Notes: a model not told the origin generated them from the letters alone. Positions 10,501 through 18,962 are shown, counted from the stretch's first letter. The stretch is DNA of 64,000 nucleotides from Lachnospiraceae bacterium C10 (GCA_900100095.1 FMTN01000007.1:62001-126000); one strand, 5' to 3'. Numbers and translations: made by a program.

Positions 10501-11016
10501 GAAGATCCGTTGATTGAAGGAGATTTACATCTCCCGGAGGCAAAGATCAGGGAAGCGCAGTTAAAAGAGTTGCGGGCCAATGGACTGGTAGTATCCGATG
10601 ACCGGGTGTATCGTGACCTTGACAGTGAACTGGGCATTGCCTTTGATAATCATGAAAGCTATACCTCGGATGTTATAAAGGTAGGCAGCAAGAAAGATGG
10701 AGAGCCGACGGTTACCAGCAAGGTGGTTTCACCGGATGACTTAAATGTTCTGTGTGATTTTGTAGAGAAGAAGACGAAGGATTTAGGAGAAGAAATTTTA
10801 TCCGGAAACATAGAAGTGGCACCGTATCGAATGGGACAGTTCAGTGCCTGTGATTATTGCGCCTATAAGAGTGTCTGCGGTTTTGATCCGCGGATGGACG
10901 GTTTCCACTTCAAGGATATTGCATCGCAGAATCTGGACGAGGTACTTCCTGTTATCCGCAAGGAACTTGGAATATTTACAGAAGAAGCCGACGGGGAAGA
11001 AGGAGAGGACGAATGA
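7546..11016 (+). CDS. addB: ATP-dependent nuclease subunit B (AddB)
   Basis: AddB partners AddA in the AddAB helicase-nuclease that processes double-strand breaks for RecA. The 1156-residue product begins with a Walker A motif in LGGSGSGKSTWAF (about residues 7-17) and follows with VPEQFTMQTQRAL, typical of Firmicute AddB. The C-terminal nuclease domain has the RecB-type IDRVDLSEDE and IIDYKSS. One cysteine in RYAKCAFSYYL and three in FSACDYCAYKSVCGF form the Fe-S staple. The ATG at 7546 is chosen over upstream in-frame starts because AAGGAGG sits eight bases before it and the protein then starts at the conserved strand. It overlaps addA by four bases. Confidence 0.95.
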   Translation: MSMQLILGGSGSGKSTWAFDYMISQAKQHPDRRYIIMVPEQFTMQTQRALVFAHPNKSIMNIDVLSFERLAYRVFDELGTQSGTVLTETGKSLLIRHVASERLDELTVLRRNINRKGYINEVKSLISELEQYHVLPEDLLAMEEAQYMPASFKAKAEDIRTIYDGYLSYMQGDYISKERILELFASVASESLLIRDAVICFDGYTGFTPIQKQVLSCIYPMLDQMLCTVTIDPEENYMKQPGEEELFALSKKTIRFLDDLCDHQMLEPVILDGQNGRHEPGSRLFFLQQQLFRNEPGVYEGEDPKAIQIYHVSDPVREILFAAGEIKRLMKENQALHYRDFAVVCANMQDYQYHIKGVFERAEIPLFVDQRQEEIYHPLLEFVDGALELVTDKMSYESVIRLLRTGLLPVHEEEVDLLDNYLYASGVRGIRKFSHPFTRIPKNYNGEKLAQLNEIREKFMGPVTDFYNRQTKAKVTVRERSRLLYELLRGFHIEEQLIERMEEGEKEENQDKSRVNQELYPFLMDLLDQCVELTGDEIISLGDYRDMLAAGLENVSVAKIPQSNDSVMFGDLERTRLDHVQILFLLGANDGAIPRSNTSAGIFSQTEREILKEAEYELAPTDREKAFTQKFYLYMVLTKPSKKLIITYAGVNNEKEATSASYLVEAIEELYPDLHTVEIPDESEIFLQTMEGATLLLSSVLRQAASGEVLTEEKRKLLADLLRVKKADDEEEFHRMLDSAFYRYRHDPISKTVQKALAGDHLRMSVSRLERYAKCAFSYYLEYGLKLQERRRYVMEASDMGEMYHSILEHYSRYVNDSDSTWMDISEEKCETFLDASIQDALKEFGKAELLESPRDAYVLSHIKNTMRRTVWALTYQVRKGSFVPSRFEVALSQIDKKENLTRELSDGSRLELTGKIDRVDLSEDEQQVYVKIIDYKSSNQDIDGGRLYNGIQVQLLFYLNAAVRGIQDGEDRVVKPGAVFYYHVEDPLIEGDLHLPEAKIREAQLKELRANGLVVSDDRVYRDLDSELGIAFDNHESYTSDVIKVGSKKDGEPTVTSKVVSPDDLNVLCDFVEKKTKDLGEEILSGNIEVAPYRMGQFSACDYCAYKSVCGFDPRMDGFHFKDIASQNLDEVLPVIRKELGIFTEEADGEEGEDE

Positions 11017-14000
11017 GCAAATGGACAACAGCACAACAGGAAGTAATTGATACAAGGAATGCGTCCCTTCTTGTTTCGGCTGCAGCAGGCTCCGGTAAGA
11101 CGGCAGTACTGGTACAGCGAATCATCGACCTGGTGAAGGGCGTGGGATCCGAACCGGTTGATATCGATCGTATCCTTGTTGTGACATTCACAAGAGCGGC
11201 TGCAAAAGAAATGAAAGAACGTGTCTACAAGAGTTTAAAGGAATATTGCCGCGAACATCCCCATGATGCCAGAATGCAGCGACAGAAGACGCTGGTTCAT
11301 TCTGCCCATATCTGTACCATTGACAGTTTTTGTCAGGATGTGGTTCGAAGTCATTTTCATGAAATCGACGTGGATCCCCAGGCGAGAATTGCAGACACGG
11401 GGGAATTGACCCTTCTTTCGGAAGAGGTGATGCAGGAACTTTTGGAGGAGGAATATGAGAAGAAGGACCCGGATTTTCTTGCACTGATTGATGCCTTTTC
11501 CAGAAAGGAACGGGATGATCAGGTAATGGAAATCATAACGCAGGTCGAGCGGGCAGCCATGGCCTCTCCATGGCCGGAGCAATATCTTGATCAGCTTCTG
11601 GTCAGCTATGAGGTTGATACGGTTTCGGAGATGAAAGAGCTTCCATGGATGAAGCAGCTGGTTGCCGGTGTTCGTGCGCTGGCAAAGGATCTGGGGAGTC
11701 ATTCCCGCAGACTGTATGCACAATTAGTGAATGAAGAAATCAAAGGGCAGCCGCACCCGTATCTTCCGGCGCTTTTGGATGATCAAAGCTATTTCGATGA
11801 GCTGTCTTTAGCGACAAGCTATGACAGTCTGTATCGCATTGTCTCTGCCCATACCAAGTGGACGTCATTCAAACGCCTTTCCGGTGCCAGTGAGACGGAC
11901 AAGGAGCTTGCCAAGTCCATTCAGGAGCAGCGTAATGCCTATAAAAAGATTGTGGCAGGCGATATTGAAAAGGTTATAACCGGATCACTGGATGACATAT
12001 TGGATGAGATGAAAAGGGTGGCTCCTTTTGCAAGAATCACCGTTTCTCTTACGAAGAAATACATCGAGGCATTTTATAAGAAAAAGCAGGAGAAGAATGT
12101 CCTGAGTTTCTCGGATTTAGAGCATAAAGCCCTTGAAGTTCTGGTGCGGAAGGAAGATAACCGGCCGACGGCACAGGGGCTGGCTTACAGGAATCAGTTC
12201 GAAGAGATTATGGTGGATGAGTATCAGGATTCCAATGAATTGCAGGAACTTTTGCTGTCCTCCATCACAAGAGATGAGAAGAACTATTTCATGGTTGGCG
12301 ATGTGAAGCAAAGCATCTATAGGTTCCGTCAGGCCTGTCCGGATATTTTTCTTGAGAAGTGTCAAAGATATAAGAATAAACAGGGGGAGACCTTTCGACG
12401 GATTGACTTGGATCAAAACTTTCGAAGCCGTCTTGAAGTCATCCGTCCGGTAAACGATATCTTTCGAATGATTATGAAGGAAGATTTGGGCGGTGTTGAG
12501 TACGACGAGGTGGCAGAGTTAAAGCTTGGAGCAACATGGGTTCCAAAGCCGGAACCCGAGAGAAGCTGTCAAATGGAAACGATTGTGATTCCTTCCGCGG
12601 ATGAATCCTTGCAGGAGGCTTTGGACGGCAAGGAAAAGGAAAGTCTTGAAGCCGTTGTGATTGCTTCGAAGATCCGGGAGCTCATGGGGATGATGCAGGT
12701 CTATGACAAGGATACCGGTTCTATGCGACCGATCACCTACAATGATATTGTGATCCTTCATAGAAGTGCCAACGCTGTTAGTGACAGTATGATCCGTATC
12801 CTTTCAGCAAGAGGAATTCCGGCGCGCAGTATTTCCAACAGGGGATATTTTTCTGCTGTTGAAGTTCAGACCGCTTTGGCAGCACTGAAAATCATCGACA
12901 ATCCGCGGCAGGACATTCCAATGGCGGCCGTATTGCATTCTCCTATGGTGGGATTGTCTGAGGAAACCCTCGGCCGTATTGCTGCGGCACATAAGGATCT
13001 GGGATTTGCAGAGGCCGTTCTGGCAGAAAGAGAAGAAAACAGAGCAGTGATTGATGAAAAGGAAAGGGAAAAGCTTTCCCGTTTTTATGAAAGGCTCTCT
13101 TATTATCGAAGTCATGTGGCAGATACTCCGATTTTTGAATTGTTACAGCAGATTCTGACGGAAAGCGGATATATGACATATGTCAGCGGATTGACAGGAG
13201 GCGTAAGAAAAAGAGGCAATCTCGAGATGCTTTTAGAGAAGGCAATCGCTTATCAGCACAGCAGCTATCAGGGAATTTTCCATTTCCTTTCCTACATCGA
13301 TAAATTATGTACCTACGACGCGGATACCGGAGAGGCAGATGACACGGCCGGAGAAGAAGCGGTTCGAATCATGACCATTCATAAGAGTAAGGGGCTGGAG
13401 TTCCCGGTGGTATTTGTAGCCGGTTGCGGTAAGAAATTTCAGTTTGACAATGCGGCGGTTGTTCTGGACCGTAAATTCGGAATGGCTATGCAGTATATCG
13501 ATGCAAAGCGCAGGGTCAAGACGAAGACACTGTATCAGCAGGCAATGGAATCCGAGATGAAGATCGCACAGCTGGGAGAAGAGCTGCGTGTATATTATGT
13601 AGCTCTGACAAGAGCAAGAGATAAGCTGATTCTTGTGGGAGAAGCAAGTAAAACGAAGATGGAAAGCTATGAAAAGGAGTTTTTCTACCCTTCGAACGCC
13701 CTTTCTTTTGTGGAACGGAAAAATGCCACCTCCTTCTTTGACTATGCAATCCCTGCTTTAAAAGCCACGGGATATCCTGTTACGATCCCTACGGCCGATC
13801 AGCTTGTATCGGAAGAGGTGAAGGCACAGGTTCGGGAACTGGATAAAAAGAGCTTTCTTGCGGATATAGGATCGCTCCCGGCATCGCAACGGGTTGAAAA
13901 GCTGTTGGAATATTACCATAGTAAGTATCCGTATGAGGATGCGGTTCGAACCAAGATGAAATATTCTGTGTCGGAGATTAAGCAGCGCGTCATGCAGGAG

Positions 14001-14693
14001 CAGGAACAGGCTATGACGGAAAATGCGCAGGACTTAAGCCGTGAGTTTATGGATAAGGACGCGGCGATAGAAGCAGACGTAGAAGCTGTGCCGCTGGATA
14101 CACCGGAAGAGACTTTTACGGCAACCGTTCCTCTGTTTTTAGGCGGAGAAAAGGCAGAAAACCAGCCGGCTCTTCGGGGTACGGCCATGCATCGTTTTCT
14201 GGAGAAGCTTGATTTTTCTATGGAGGATCTGGCTAACACCTATGAAGCGCAGTTGTCCTATGAACTATCCCACGGATTTTTAACGGAGGAGCAAAAGGGG
14301 CTGCTTCAGGTTTCAAAGCTCAGGGCCTTTATGAAATCTGATCTTGCCAGACGGATGCAGATGGCGGATCAGAAAGGAAAGCTCTACCGTGAGCAGGCTT
14401 TTGTTATGGGAGATGATCCGGAGGTTTTCCTTTCCGAAACCGAAGGGAATCCGGAGCTGGATATCCAGGATCAGGTAATCGTACAGGGAATTATGGATGC
14501 CTTCTTTATTGAGGATGACCATATTGTTCTGGTTGATTACAAGACGGATTATGTGAAGACAGAACAGCAGCTTTTGAAACGATACCGGAAACAGATGGTA
14601 CTATACAAGATGGCGTTGGAGAGAAGTTTTGGACTTCCTGTGACAGAGATCTACCTGTATTCCTTTGCGTTGGGAAGAAGTGTTTTGGTATAA
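11013..14693 (+). CDS. addA: ATP-dependent helicase/nuclease subunit A (AddA)
   Basis: AddA is a UvrD-like 3'-5' helicase fused to a RecB-type nuclease. The 1226 residues contain Walker A in VSAAAGSGKTAVL (about 21-33), the Ia motif TFTRAAAKEM, the DEYQDSN Walker B region near residue 400, GDVKQSIYRFRQA, the late helicase motifs TIHKSKGLEFPVVFV and YVALTRARDKL, and the nuclease motif in HIVLVDYKTDY near the C-terminus. It is translationally coupled to addB through ATGA. Length and motif order are normal for Firmicutes. Confidence 0.96.
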   Translation: MSKWTTAQQEVIDTRNASLLVSAAAGSGKTAVLVQRIIDLVKGVGSEPVDIDRILVVTFTRAAAKEMKERVYKSLKEYCREHPHDARMQRQKTLVHSAHICTIDSFCQDVVRSHFHEIDVDPQARIADTGELTLLSEEVMQELLEEEYEKKDPDFLALIDAFSRKERDDQVMEIITQVERAAMASPWPEQYLDQLLVSYEVDTVSEMKELPWMKQLVAGVRALAKDLGSHSRRLYAQLVNEEIKGQPHPYLPALLDDQSYFDELSLATSYDSLYRIVSAHTKWTSFKRLSGASETDKELAKSIQEQRNAYKKIVAGDIEKVITGSLDDILDEMKRVAPFARITVSLTKKYIEAFYKKKQEKNVLSFSDLEHKALEVLVRKEDNRPTAQGLAYRNQFEEIMVDEYQDSNELQELLLSSITRDEKNYFMVGDVKQSIYRFRQACPDIFLEKCQRYKNKQGETFRRIDLDQNFRSRLEVIRPVNDIFRMIMKEDLGGVEYDEVAELKLGATWVPKPEPERSCQMETIVIPSADESLQEALDGKEKESLEAVVIASKIRELMGMMQVYDKDTGSMRPITYNDIVILHRSANAVSDSMIRILSARGIPARSISNRGYFSAVEVQTALAALKIIDNPRQDIPMAAVLHSPMVGLSEETLGRIAAAHKDLGFAEAVLAEREENRAVIDEKEREKLSRFYERLSYYRSHVADTPIFELLQQILTESGYMTYVSGLTGGVRKRGNLEMLLEKAIAYQHSSYQGIFHFLSYIDKLCTYDADTGEADDTAGEEAVRIMTIHKSKGLEFPVVFVAGCGKKFQFDNAAVVLDRKFGMAMQYIDAKRRVKTKTLYQQAMESEMKIAQLGEELRVYYVALTRARDKLILVGEASKTKMESYEKEFFYPSNALSFVERKNATSFFDYAIPALKATGYPVTIPTADQLVSEEVKAQVRELDKKSFLADIGSLPASQRVEKLLEYYHSKYPYEDAVRTKMKYSVSEIKQRVMQEQEQAMTENAQDLSREFMDKDAAIEADVEAVPLDTPEETFTATVPLFLGGEKAENQPALRGTAMHRFLEKLDFSMEDLANTYEAQLSYELSHGFLTEEQKGLLQVSKLRAFMKSDLARRMQMADQKGKLYREQAFVMGDDPEVFLSETEGNPELDIQDQVIVQGIMDAFFIEDDHIVLVDYKTDYVKTEQQLLKRYRKQMVLYKMALERSFGLPVTEIYLYSFALGRSVLV

Positions 14694-14737
14694 TGGCAAT
14701 TAAGTAATATTCAATTGATGGAGGATAAGAAAAGTAT

Positions 14738-14998
14738 ATGGAGACATACGATAGCGCAGTAATAGCAGCATTTTTAGAGCAGCAGACCAAGCTTTTTCCG
14801 GAAGCAGTGGCAGACAGTGCAGAAGAGGCAGAATATTTTTTAGAGGATGTCTGTGCCATCGTCTGCAAGGACAAGAAAGAGGTTATGGAATATATGATGG
14901 ATAACCTGGATGTGTCCGGAATGTCAGAGGAGGAAATCTTCTCCTGCGAAGAGGTTTTCCCGATTGAGGACGGAAGATACCTTATTGTGGAAGGTTAA
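14738..14998 (+). CDS. Small acidic protein of unknown function
   Basis: The 86-residue product is strongly acidic, with repeated Glu/Asp clusters, predicted mostly helical, and ends in a GRYLIVEG strand. I recall similar short Lachnospiraceae proteins, some loosely labelled glyoxalase in databases, but I see no glyoxalase metal motif and give no function. GGAGG at 14720-14724 is a rather distant ribosome binding site. It lies 44 bases after addA and five bases before the lipoprotein gene, so the three are probably co-transcribed. Confidence 0.7.
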   Translation: METYDSAVIAAFLEQQTKLFPEAVADSAEEAEYFLEDVCAIVCKDKKEVMEYMMDNLDVSGMSEEEIFSCEEVFPIEDGRYLIVEG

Positions 14999-15003
14999 GT
15001 GAT

Positions 15004-16008
15004 ATGAAAAAGATAAAAGCAGTATCCGTTATTTTGGCCGCAACACTTTTAGCAGGAACATTCAGCGGCTGCAAGATTGCAGGAAAGGAAATCTTCTTCT
15101 CGACCGGCAGTGGTGTAGGCAATGTATTTCGAATCGGTAATTTACGCTGTTCGGAGAAAGAGGCAAGAGTATATCTGGCGAACTACTATAACCTGTACCG
15201 CCATGTCGGAGAGGTGGATTTGTGGTCTGCGAATTTGAATACGGATCATTTGACAGAGAATTTAAAACAGGCGGTGCTGGATCATTTATCCATGGTATAT
15301 GCCATGAATGAATATGCAAGAGAAGAGGATATTTCGTTGTCCGAGACAGAAAAGCAGAAGGTAGAGGCGGCAGCTAAGGCTTATTACGACAGTCTTACCG
15401 TAGATGACCGTGCATACCTTAAAACGTCGGTATCCGACCTTGATAAGATCTATGAACACTATGCCCTGGCACAGAAGGTCTATGCGAATCTCATGACACA
15501 GGTAGACGAAGAGGTCTCTGAGGATGAGGCACGGATTATGGACGCCATTGTAGTTCGAATGCCAAAGGACAATCAGGTGGATGTGGCTTTGGCCCGTTCC
15601 GAATTACAGGCGGCAGAATCGAAGGATCAGGCTGTTCTTGTTGCACAGAAATACAGCCTTGGTGATAAAGAGATGGTTTCTTTTGGAAGGGGAAGCTTTC
15701 CGGAGGAGGTGGAAGAGAAGGCTTTTGCTCTTGATGACGGCGAAAGTTCCGCACCGGTAATCTCCGGCGATGATGTATATCTGTTTTATTGTGTAGACAA
15801 ATACGATAAAAAGCTGTCGGAAGAAAATAAAGTGAATGTTATTGCATCCAGAAAAAAAGCTTTGATTTCTGAAATTATTGAAAAACAGACAAAAGATGAA
15901 TTTTCTTATCTGAATCAAAGTGCGTGGGATGACCTTGATGCGAATCCGGGAAACTCTGTAGAAACAAACAGTTTCTTTACTTTGTTGGGGGAAAATATTT
16001 CATTTTAG
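15004..16008 (+). CDS. SurA/PrsA-like lipoprotein (PPIase-type)
   Basis: This is an exported lipoprotein with a basic n-region (MKKIK), a hydrophobic stretch and a lipobox-like FSGC with the lipidation cysteine at residue 23. The 334 residues then follow the SurA/PrsA plan: a helical N-terminal chaperone half (about 45-180) and a parvulin-like segment (about 190-290) containing AIVVRMPKDNQ, KYSLGDKEMVSFGRG, KAFALDDGESSAPVISGDDVYLFYC and a closing helix. The parvulin domain is poorly conserved, so catalytic prolyl isomerase activity is uncertain. It would act at the outer face of the membrane in folding of secreted proteins. Confidence 0.75.
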   Translation: MKKIKAVSVILAATLLAGTFSGCKIAGKEIFFSTGSGVGNVFRIGNLRCSEKEARVYLANYYNLYRHVGEVDLWSANLNTDHLTENLKQAVLDHLSMVYAMNEYAREEDISLSETEKQKVEAAAKAYYDSLTVDDRAYLKTSVSDLDKIYEHYALAQKVYANLMTQVDEEVSEDEARIMDAIVVRMPKDNQVDVALARSELQAAESKDQAVLVAQKYSLGDKEMVSFGRGSFPEEVEEKAFALDDGESSAPVISGDDVYLFYCVDKYDKKLSEENKVNVIASRKKALISEIIEKQTKDEFSYLNQSAWDDLDANPGNSVETNSFFTLLGENISF

Positions 16009-16083
16009 GAAAGCTTTAGACAATTGTTGTGAAAATGTACAAAAATTTCTTTAAAAAATCTGCAAATATACAAATTTCACATA

Positions 16084-16111
16084 TTGGTTTTTTGGAAAAA
16101 CATAGTATAAT
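16084..16111 (+). promoter_or_regulatory. Promoter of the DUF6465-type gene
   Basis: TTGGTT (16084-16089) and TATAAT (16106-16111) are 16 bp apart in a very A/T-rich stretch. The -10 is perfect and the -35 is weak. Confidence 0.55.
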
Positions 16112-16185
16112 GAAAAAGAAGTCGTTTTTTGAAAGAAAGTTTTTCGAAAAGTGGAGTAGGGTTTCGAACAAAAAGGAGAGAGCAC

Positions 16186-16644
16186 ATGAGTTCTAAAGTA
16201 AAGACATCGACCAAAAAGGTCGAGGCGGATTTGACTGCAACTGTTCGCGATATTTTAGATGCTGGTAAGGAGGATTCGAAAAAAGTGGCGGAAGAAGTTA
16301 AGAAAGCAACAGAAGAAGTGAAAAGTAACGCAACAAAGGCCGTTAGTGACGCTAAGACAATTGCTAAGAAGGCTTCTAGCGCAGCTAAGAAGACCACATC
16401 TAAGGCATCGTCTGCAGCTAAGAAGACGGTTTCAAAGGCAGCTGAGAAGGCAACTGTTTCTGAGCCAAAGGTTGTGCTTCAGTATGAGGGCAATGATTTT
16501 GACCTGAATAAGATCTTAGAGGATGCTAAGAAGGCATATTCCAAGAGCAAGAAGTCAATCAAGGAAGTTACAGTATACGTTAAGCCGGAAGATCATAAGG
16601 CTTATTACGTGGCTGACGGTAACCTTGGTAGCGTAGATTTTTAA
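16186..16644 (+). CDS. Lys/Ala-rich DUF6465-type protein, histone H1-like
   Basis: The 152-residue protein has two parts. Residues 1 to about 95 are a highly basic, alanine-rich helical tail with repeated AKKTTSKASSAAKK-type units, resembling histone H1 tails and bacterial nucleoid proteins. Residues 95-152 form a compact domain (VVLQYEGNDFDLNKI, then VTVYVKPEDHKAYYVADG) that matches my memory of the DUF6465 family of Clostridia. Function is unknown; nucleic-acid binding is inferred from composition. The start at 16186 is set by AAAAGGAGAG. Its TAA stop codon is formed by the first bases of a dispersed repeat. Confidence 0.8.
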   Translation: MSSKVKTSTKKVEADLTATVRDILDAGKEDSKKVAEEVKKATEEVKSNATKAVSDAKTIAKKASSAAKKTTSKASSAAKKTVSKAAEKATVSEPKVVLQYEGNDFDLNKILEDAKKAYSKSKKSIKEVTVYVKPEDHKAYYVADGNLGSVDF

Positions 16645-16681
16645 CTCAGTCGGCGCGCAAGACTCGCGAGCGAGTCTTGAC
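16641..16681 (+). repeat. Internally deleted copy of the alaS-flanking hairpin repeat
   Basis: The first 13 bases (TTAACTCAGTCGG) equal the head of the 129-bp repeat at 42942 and 45783. The rest, CGCGCAAGACTCGCGAG... to TTGAC, equals its tail. The middle of about 88 bases is missing, with the join at a CGG present at both break points. The remaining tail folds as CAAGACTCGC-GA-GCGAGTCTTG. The TAA at 16642-16644 is the stop codon of the preceding gene. Confidence 0.85.
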
Positions 16682-16725
16682 TTTGATTGGAGTACAGACT
16701 CCATAGTGTTCAAGCGATGATATAG

Positions 16726-16760
16726 AATCAGCACTCTCATCTTGAGAGTGCTGATTTTTT
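16726..16760 (+). terminator. Terminator before htpG, also CIRCE-like
   Basis: A perfect 14-bp stem, AATCAGCACTCTCA (16726-16739) with TGAGAGTGCTGATT (16743-16756), closes a 3-base loop and is followed by T's. Inside it, 16728-16754 reads TCAGCACTC-N9-GAGTGCTGA. That differs from the HrcA operator CIRCE (TTAGCACTC-N9-GAGTGCTAA) by one symmetrical base per arm. It lies just upstream of the htpG -35 box. Confidence 0.8.
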
Positions 16761-16761
16761 A

Positions 16762-16790
16762 TTGACTTTTTTTCTGGGTAGAACTACAAT
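16762..16790 (+). promoter_or_regulatory. htpG promoter
   Basis: TTGACT (16762-16767) and TACAAT (16785-16790) with a 17-bp spacer. This is a vegetative sigma-A type promoter whose predicted start near 16797 lies just ahead of a CIRCE-like element. Confidence 0.75.
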
Positions 16791-16803
16791 AAGACTGTTG
16801 AAA

Positions 16804-16830
16804 TTAGCAGTCGATGAGGCTGTTTGCTAA
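16804..16830 (+). promoter_or_regulatory. CIRCE-like operator in the htpG leader
   Basis: TTAGCAGTC-N9-GTTTGCTAA has exactly the 9-9-9 layout of CIRCE, matching 8/9 bases in the left arm and 7/9 in the right. It lies between the promoter and the ribosome binding site AAAGGAG, the classical position for HrcA repression. Functionality is inferred, since both arms carry mismatches. Confidence 0.5.
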
Positions 16831-16851
16831 CAATATAAAGGAGCGTGTGTT

Positions 16852-18906
16852 ATGGCAGAAAAACATGGTAGCTTATCAATCACAAGTGAAAATATTTTCC
16901 CCGTTATTAAAAAATGGCTTTATTCCGATCATGATATTTTCTATCGTGAGTTAGTAAGTAATGGCTGTGATGCAATTACAAAGCTGAAGAAGCTGGATAT
17001 GATGGGAGAGTACGAGCTTCCGGCTGACTTTAAGGCAAAGGTGACCGTTGAAGTCAATCCGGAGAAGAAGACCATTACCATCACGGATAACGGTCTTGGA
17101 ATGACAGAAGAGGAAGTGGATCAGTACATTAACCAGATTGCTTTCTCCGGCGCTACAGATTTCCTGTCCAAGTACAAGGACAAGGGTAACGACGATCAGA
17201 TTATCGGTCATTTCGGATTGGGATTTTATTCTGCCTTCATGGTAGCAGATGAAGTACATATCGATACCCTTTCCTATAAGGATGGTGCGACAGCAGTTCA
17301 CTGGGAGTGTGACGGTGGAACAGAGTTCTCAATGAACGATGGAACCAAGTCCTCCGTAGGAACTTCCATTACACTGTTCTTAAACGAAGAGTGCCTGGAG
17401 TTCGCCAATGAATATCGTGCCCGTGAAGTTCTGCAGAAATACTGTTCCTTCATGCCGACAGAGATTTTCCTTACCAAGGCGAATGCTCCGACAGAGTATG
17501 AAGAGATCGACCCAAGCGATCGACGTGATACCGATACTGTGGTGGAAGAGATTCACGAGGATGCAAAGTTTGAAGAGAAGGAAAAGGAAGATGGAACCAA
17601 GGAGCAGGTAGAGGTTTCTCCTGCAAAGGACAAGCTTAAGATCGTTAAGCGTCCGGTTCCGCTGAATGATACCAATCCGCTCTGGACAAAGTCTCCTTCC
17701 GAATGTACAGATGAAGACTATAAGGAATTCTACCGCAAGGTATTTTTGGATTATAAGGAGCCGTTATTCTGGATTCATCTGAACATGGATTATCCGTTTA
17801 ACTTAAAGGGTATTCTTTATTTCCCGAAGATCAATACAGAGTATGATTCCATTGAAGGTACCATTAAGCTCTATAACAACCAGGTCTTTGTAGCAGATAA
17901 TATCAAAGAGGTTATTCCGGAGTTCTTTATGCTCTTAAAGGGTGTGATCGATTGTCCGGATCTTCCTTTGAATGTCAGCCGTAGTGCGCTTCAGAATGAC
18001 GGCTTCGTAACAAAGATCCGTGACTATATCATTAAGAAGGTTGCAGACAAGCTGACAGGTCTTTGCAAGACGGAGAAGGAAACCTACGAGAAGTACTGGG
18101 ATGACATCAGCCCGTTTATCAAGTTTGGTTGCCTGAAGGATACAAAGTTCTGTGACCGCATGAATGATTATATTCTCTTTAAGGATATTAACGATTCTTA
18201 TGTGACACTTCCTCAGCTGTTAGAAGAGGATCAGAAGAAAAAGCAGGAGGAGAGTGAAGCAAAAGAGGAGAATGCTTCCGAGACATCCGAGGTAAAGGAT
18301 GAGGACAAGACAGCCGTATACTATGTGACAGATCGCAAGCAGCAGAGTCAGTATATTGAGATGTTTAAGAACAATGGCATGAATGCCGTTATTTTGGATC
18401 ATGCAATTGATACATCCTTTATTACACAGCTTGAGCAGCGTAATGAGCATTACAAGTTCCTTCGTATCGATGCGGATATTCAGAATGCATTGACAGAGGA
18501 AACGGATGAAAAGGCATATGAAGAAGAGAAGAATACCTTAACCGAGGTGTTCAAGAAGGCTCTTGGAAAAGAAGATCTGACGGTAGAAGTATCAAAGCTT
18601 AAATCAGCCGATATTGCTGCTGTTATCAGCCGCGATGAGAATATGCGCCGTATGTCTGATATGATGAAGATGTACTCTATGGGTCAGGGCATGGATGATG
18701 CCTTTAACGGTCCGGAGACACTGATTCTGAATGCAGACCATGACCTTGTAAAATATCTGGTTGCCCATGAAAATGATGAGCATGCCGGACTGTTTGCACA
18801 CCAGCTTTATGATTTAGCTGAGCTTAGCAACAGACCGTTATCACCGGATGAACTTGCATTGTTTGTCAAGAGATCCAATGAGATCATGATGTTACTTGCA
18901 AAATAA
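16852..18906 (+). CDS. htpG: Molecular chaperone HtpG (Hsp90)
   Basis: HtpG is the bacterial Hsp90, a cytosolic ATP-dependent chaperone dimer. The 684-residue protein has the GHKL ATP-binding motifs in order: ELVSNGCDAITK, ITDNGLGM, and GHFGLGFYSAFMV (about residues 30-130). The middle domain carries the catalytic arginine in LNVSRSALQ, and a C-terminal dimerisation domain follows. It is longer than the E. coli protein because of two charged inserts, near residues 225-265 and 460-490, a common clostridial feature. Start follows AAAGGAG. Palindromes resembling CIRCE suggest heat-shock control by HrcA. Confidence 0.97.
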   Translation: MAEKHGSLSITSENIFPVIKKWLYSDHDIFYRELVSNGCDAITKLKKLDMMGEYELPADFKAKVTVEVNPEKKTITITDNGLGMTEEEVDQYINQIAFSGATDFLSKYKDKGNDDQIIGHFGLGFYSAFMVADEVHIDTLSYKDGATAVHWECDGGTEFSMNDGTKSSVGTSITLFLNEECLEFANEYRAREVLQKYCSFMPTEIFLTKANAPTEYEEIDPSDRRDTDTVVEEIHEDAKFEEKEKEDGTKEQVEVSPAKDKLKIVKRPVPLNDTNPLWTKSPSECTDEDYKEFYRKVFLDYKEPLFWIHLNMDYPFNLKGILYFPKINTEYDSIEGTIKLYNNQVFVADNIKEVIPEFFMLLKGVIDCPDLPLNVSRSALQNDGFVTKIRDYIIKKVADKLTGLCKTEKETYEKYWDDISPFIKFGCLKDTKFCDRMNDYILFKDINDSYVTLPQLLEEDQKKKQEESEAKEENASETSEVKDEDKTAVYYVTDRKQQSQYIEMFKNNGMNAVILDHAIDTSFITQLEQRNEHYKFLRIDADIQNALTEETDEKAYEEEKNTLTEVFKKALGKEDLTVEVSKLKSADIAAVISRDENMRRMSDMMKMYSMGQGMDDAFNGPETLILNADHDLVKYLVAHENDEHAGLFAHQLYDLAELSNRPLSPDELALFVKRSNEIMMLLAK

Positions 18907-18920
18907 TATAGCATAAAGAT

Positions 18921-18954
18921 GGCCCCTTACCGATTGGTAAGGGGCCGTTTTTTT
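18921..18954. terminator. Terminator between htpG and the tandem activase gene
   Basis: A perfect 11-bp stem GGCCCCTTACC (18921-18931) with GGTAAGGGGCC (18936-18946) is followed by a T run on the + strand. It lies between convergent genes and may serve both. Confidence 0.9.
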
Positions 18955-18962
18955 ATATCGTT

